Shown here one piece after another: positions 32,901 through 35,336 of a stretch of 35,336 nt of DNA. The notes under the pieces were generated by a model. It saw only the letters and a program-made list of their open reading frames with translations, was not told the DNA's origin and did no database searches. Made by a program: the position numbers and the translations under genes. Origin of the DNA: Sphaeroforma arctica JP610 (taxonomy: Eukaryota; Opisthokonta; Ichthyosporea; Ichthyophonida); the NCBI RefSeq assembly GCF_001186125.1, contig NW_014039818.1, positions 10,814-46,149 on the forward strand. The letters are read 5' to 3'. Every line of letters begins with the position of its first letter. Positions within the stretch are counted from its first letter, which is position 1.

Positions 32901-34522
32901 CTTATTCCGTAAATCACACGTGTATATGTATGTATATAAATGAAAACAAATCCACAATGATATGTATGTATGTGCACGTGTGTATGACATACACCGCACC
33001 CCCAACACACACACTCATATATATATGTATATATCAACAAACGCATTCCATCCCCCACCACTTCACTTACCAACTCGCCCATCAAGACTACATTCTCGCC
33101 CTTGACCACGTAGATGCCACGCTGTATATCGCCGTACTGCTGACCCACATACACTCGCTCAATGGTGCGGTGGAGGACAACGTTCGCAAACTGATCGAAC
33201 GAACGCAGGTAGCCGATAAGCTTCCTGCCGTCTCGCATCACCACTAGAACACGTTTGTCCACGTCATCGGCGAGAGATACAGACCCCGAGAGATAGGCAG
33301 GCCGTTGCGAGGAAGATCGTTGCGGGTTGTACTGGTTGTTGTTGTTGTTGTGGCTATGGTTGTTGTTGTTGTTGTTACTATTGTATCTGTTGTTGTTGTT
33401 GTTATAGTTAGTGTTGGTATTATTATTGTTGTAGATGTTATTGTTGTTATATATGGGTCGGGGCGCCTGTTGTTGTTTCTGCTGCTGCGGTTGCTGTAAA
33501 TAAATCAACACAAGAGAGTAGACGAGCACTTTGAGTGAGATATACGAGTGATTGGATACAACATTCGCATGTGCTATGACTCCAGTTCGAGTAAGCCTTT
33601 CATAGGCAAATACCCACAGTACTCGAGATTTATGTCGCCGAAGGTATGTTCATTAATGGGCATCCAATACCCATTCAACTAAAGTTCGGAAGCACCCACA
33701 CTCACACCCATGTATAAAGGTATATATGTATGTGTATGTATGCAAGAGCCTAGAAATCCATACAGAATTGAACAAAAAGCTGAGATATAAAGTCTTGCTC
33801 ACATGATATTAGATATAACTACACCACAGCACCCTATCCAAAACCACATACTTGGTATTGGTTGTATTGTGGCATTTGCTGGCTGTACTGCTGCCCCTGA
33901 TTCCGTTGGCCACCCATTGGCATGTCCTGTCCCTGTCCCTGCTGCGTATATGGGCAAATGCAGAAGTATGCATACATGAATAGATATATATCCGCATGAA
34001 CACAAACATACACACACGCATATATTATTAATATTAATATATAAATATATATATATAGATAGATATAGATATATGTATATACATATACATATATATATAT
34101 ATACATATACAAATATGAATATACGTATATGGTTTAAAACTATTCGATGTCACGAACTGAGTGAATATGTGTGGTGTTGGCAAGTGCTATTCCAATCATT
34201 GTGCATGAGATAGGGAATTGGTGACATAGTCTGAGTGTATGACAAATGAAGTGGTGGGCTTTTCGAGAAAGGCGACGTCATATAAAAACCACAACTTATC
34301 CGAGAAACTCACATGTCCTTGTCTTTGCTGTGTCCCCATTGGCTGATTGTGCATCTGCTGCCCACCCATTGGTTGATTGTGCATCTGCTGCCCACCCATT
34401 GGTTGATTGTGCATCAGTTGAGCCCCAATTGTGCTGTTCTGCATTTGATGTGATCCCATTGGTTGACCCTGCATGTTTGGTCCTCCCATGGGCTGGTTGT
34501 ACATTGTGCGGTCTTGCTGCAT
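29937..34522 (-). CDS. LSM1: LSm1, U6-like Sm protein of the decapping complex, with a long Gln/Asn-rich N-terminus (five exons)
   Basis: LSm1 is the defining subunit of the cytoplasmic LSm1-7 ring, which binds deadenylated mRNA with Pat1 and promotes decapping in P-bodies. Coding exons (minus strand): 34522-34313, 33941-33852, 33493-33071, 31309-31232 and 30035-29937, encoding 70, 30, 141, 26 and 32 residues (299 total). All four introns are GT-AG and phase 0 (371, 358, 1761 and 1196 nt). Residues 166-241 hold the Sm fold, with the diagnostic LSm1 strings [35 protein letters not shown] and MGEL. After splicing come [20 protein letters not shown] and [16 protein letters not shown], matching the C-terminal helix of animal LSm1. 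Residues 1-165 are low complexity: three [10 protein letters not shown]-type repeats, a Gln/Gly part and an Asn-rich block (about 115-153). Animal LSm1 is about 133 residues, so the extension more than doubles it. The start is the first ATG after an acceptor at 34532. A good donor (GTGAGT, 34976-34971) suggests an upstream non-coding exon. Confidence 0.9.
30511..30868. repeat. 40-bp minisatellite in LSM1 intron 4
   Basis: Nine tandem units of 40 bp (one is 39, the last partial), each with TAACTAGCTAGTAAGGGG then TGTTGTAATAACAGTGAGTG. The first two units differ (TAACCCGC). Isolated further units, interspersed with TA runs, are at about 30980-31020, 31062-31100 and 31188-31215. The last lies just downstream of the splice donor of LSM1 exon 4 (intron start 31231 on the minus strand). 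Confidence 0.95.
30869..31187. repeat. TA/CA/CCCA microsatellites in LSM1 intron 4
   Basis: Imperfect TA runs, a CA run and a short CCCA run around single diverged copies of the 40-bp unit. The Tyr/Ile/Val-rich open frames on the minus strand here are repeat artefacts. Confidence 0.9.
31919..32351. repeat. 36-bp minisatellite in LSM1 intron 3, 12 copies
   Basis: Twelve consecutive units of 36 bp (one is 37), each beginning AGAAAGTACGTAAACATTGT and continuing with either GCTTTATAACTACC or AATTTATAACTACC. The two variant types are intermixed. Because 36 is divisible by 3, open frames run through on both strands (for example 32007-32501 + and 31953-32207 -). They are not genes, since the array lies in an intron of LSM1. 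Confidence 0.95.
33360..33420. repeat. Asn-codon repeat (TTG/GTT on + strand) in LSM1 exon 3
   Basis: Imperfect trinucleotide repetition of AAC/AAT codons on the minus strand, encoding the Asn-rich block of the LSm1 extension. The complementary frame (33305-33499 +) reads as poly-Val and is a shadow. Confidence 0.85.
34020..34115. repeat. TA microsatellite in LSM1 intron 1
   Basis: Imperfect TA/TAGA repeat between LSM1 exons 1 and 2. No coding content. Confidence 0.9.
34325..34414 (-). repeat. 30-bp in-frame tandem repeat in LSM1 exon 1
   Basis: Three 30-bp units encode [20 protein letters not shown] and [10 protein letters not shown] (residues 37-66). The units are nearly identical in DNA, so the expansion is recent. 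Diverged relatives of the unit ([20 protein letters not shown]) lie just upstream in the protein, which suggests that the whole exon grew by repeated duplication of this module. Confidence 0.9.
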
Positions 34523-34689
34523 ATGGGAGCTCTGTTTCAAAAAACAGGCCCGAAAAGCACCATTATTAGAATCGGTGAGAATCTGCTGTGTTGGGTTAAT
34601 AGTGTTGGAGCGTCGTCTATATCATTGCACAGGAGAGATATATGCGCGTACATACATACGCACAGCCATTTATAAACAGATGTAAAGAA

Positions 34690-34921
34690 AGTTCAAAGGA
34701 TAGGATATTTATATTTGAATAGTTGTAGATAACCAAACTTGCAAACACTTGCTAATTCTTGATTCAAAACAAATTGTCTGTTTGTGAATTATATATATAT
34801 ATATATATATATAAATGTAAGTTCAAAGGATATGATATTTATTTTTGAATAGTTGCAGATAACCAAACTTGCAAATACTTGCTGATTCTTGATTCAGAAC
34901 AAAATTGTCTGTATGTGTATT
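34690..34921. repeat. Direct repeat of about 103 bp, 130 bp apart, 5' of LSM1
   Basis: AGTTCAAAGGATAGGATATT (34690) recurs at 34820 with few differences, and the similarity continues for about 103 bp (GATAACCAAACTTGCAAA and ATTCTTGATTCA are shared). A TA run separates the copies. If the donor at 34976 is used, both copies lie within a 5'-UTR intron of LSM1. Confidence 0.85.
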
Positions 34922-34970
34922 ATAGAAACTATATTTATATATATATATATATGAGCAGCGATTCAGTGAA

Positions 34971-34976
34971 ACTCAC
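34971..34976 (-). promoter_or_regulatory. Candidate splice donor of an LSM1 5'-UTR exon
   Basis: GTGAGT on the minus strand, preceded by ATGATGGTCTG. It pairs with the acceptor TTTTTTGAAACAG ending at 34532, giving a 445-nt intron. Joining these would not keep an upstream ATG in frame with LSM1, so the upstream exon is most simply non-coding. Confidence 0.4.
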
Positions 34977-35100
34977 CAGACCATCATTCCGTCGATGTAC
35001 AAATAGAGAATTTACTGACAATAGAGAAAAATACAACACAATACAAATCAACGAACTACGCACTGAGTGCATCACTTCACATAATCACAAACCCAGAAAC

Positions 35101-35284
35101 ACACCCACACACCCACTCAACCACCCACCCACATACACCCACACACACATATATATGTATATACATATATGTTTATATAAATATATATATATATACACAG
35201 ACACACACAGACACAGACCCATATACATATATGTATATATACATACATACATACACATATACAGATATGTTTATATATATATGT

Positions 35285-35327
<43 letters not shown>

Positions 35328-35336
35328 TATAATAAA
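35101..35336. repeat. CA/CCCA/TA microsatellites
   Basis: Simple-sequence DNA to the window end: CCCACACA, CAGACACA and long TA runs. The LSM1 promoter probably lies in or beyond this stretch. Confidence 0.9.

Noticed and set aside
33305-33499. Plus-strand poly-Val frame suggesting a membrane peptide
   Set aside because: It is the complement of the Asn-codon repeat in LSM1 exon 3.

Overview
This is a window of nuclear DNA from an intron-bearing eukaryote, most likely a unicellular one. The evidence is short GT-AG introns in a Gln/Ser-rich zinc-finger gene, a five-exon LSM1 gene on the minus strand, decayed eukaryotic transposons, long TA/CA microsatellites and a 443-base assembly gap. The codons read with the standard code: the first gene runs over 630 codons without a stop. 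The taxon cannot be fixed from sequence alone. An opisthokont protist such as an ichthyosporean is a guess from the style of the genes and transposons, not a result.

Left part (1-6.95 kb): the last large exon of a PEP-synthase / rifampicin-phosphotransferase-like enzyme (+, 469-2384) is followed by a TA-rich spacer. It converges on a C2H2 zinc-finger gene (-, about 6453-3142), for which I propose six exons with five short introns. Just beyond the 5' end of that gene lies a coding fragment of an unrecognised family (+, about 6500-6932). A diverged relative sits 16.5 kb away (about 23030-23493).

Middle part (7-29.9 kb): this is a transposon graveyard. From left to right it holds a spacer, a decayed unrecognised coding stretch (+, 9.05-10.17 kb), a PIF/Harbinger transposase pseudogene (-, 10.58-11.73 kb), a broken Ty3/gypsy-type LTR-retrotransposon fossil (+, about 12.9-16.96 kb), a THAP/HTH/DDE transposase pseudogene (-, 17.07-18.97 kb), the gap, a P-element-like remnant (+, about 20.57-20.99 kb), the second copy of the unknown family, a retroelement zinc-knuckle scrap (24.4 kb), and about 5 kb with no gene I can support.

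Right part (29.9-35.3 kb): a full LSM1 gene model on the minus strand has exons 34522-34313, 33941-33852, 33493-33071, 31309-31232 and 30035-29937, which together encode 299 residues. The C-terminal 134 residues are a canonical LSm1. The N-terminal 165 residues are a Gln/Asn/Met-rich low-complexity extension. All four coding introns are phase 0. Two of them carry minisatellites (36-bp and 40-bp units). The most interesting observations are the prion-like LSM1 extension with its minisatellite-filled introns, the unknown duplicated protein family with a shared 3' motif, and the THAP-DDE pseudogene that keeps all its acidic catalytic positions.
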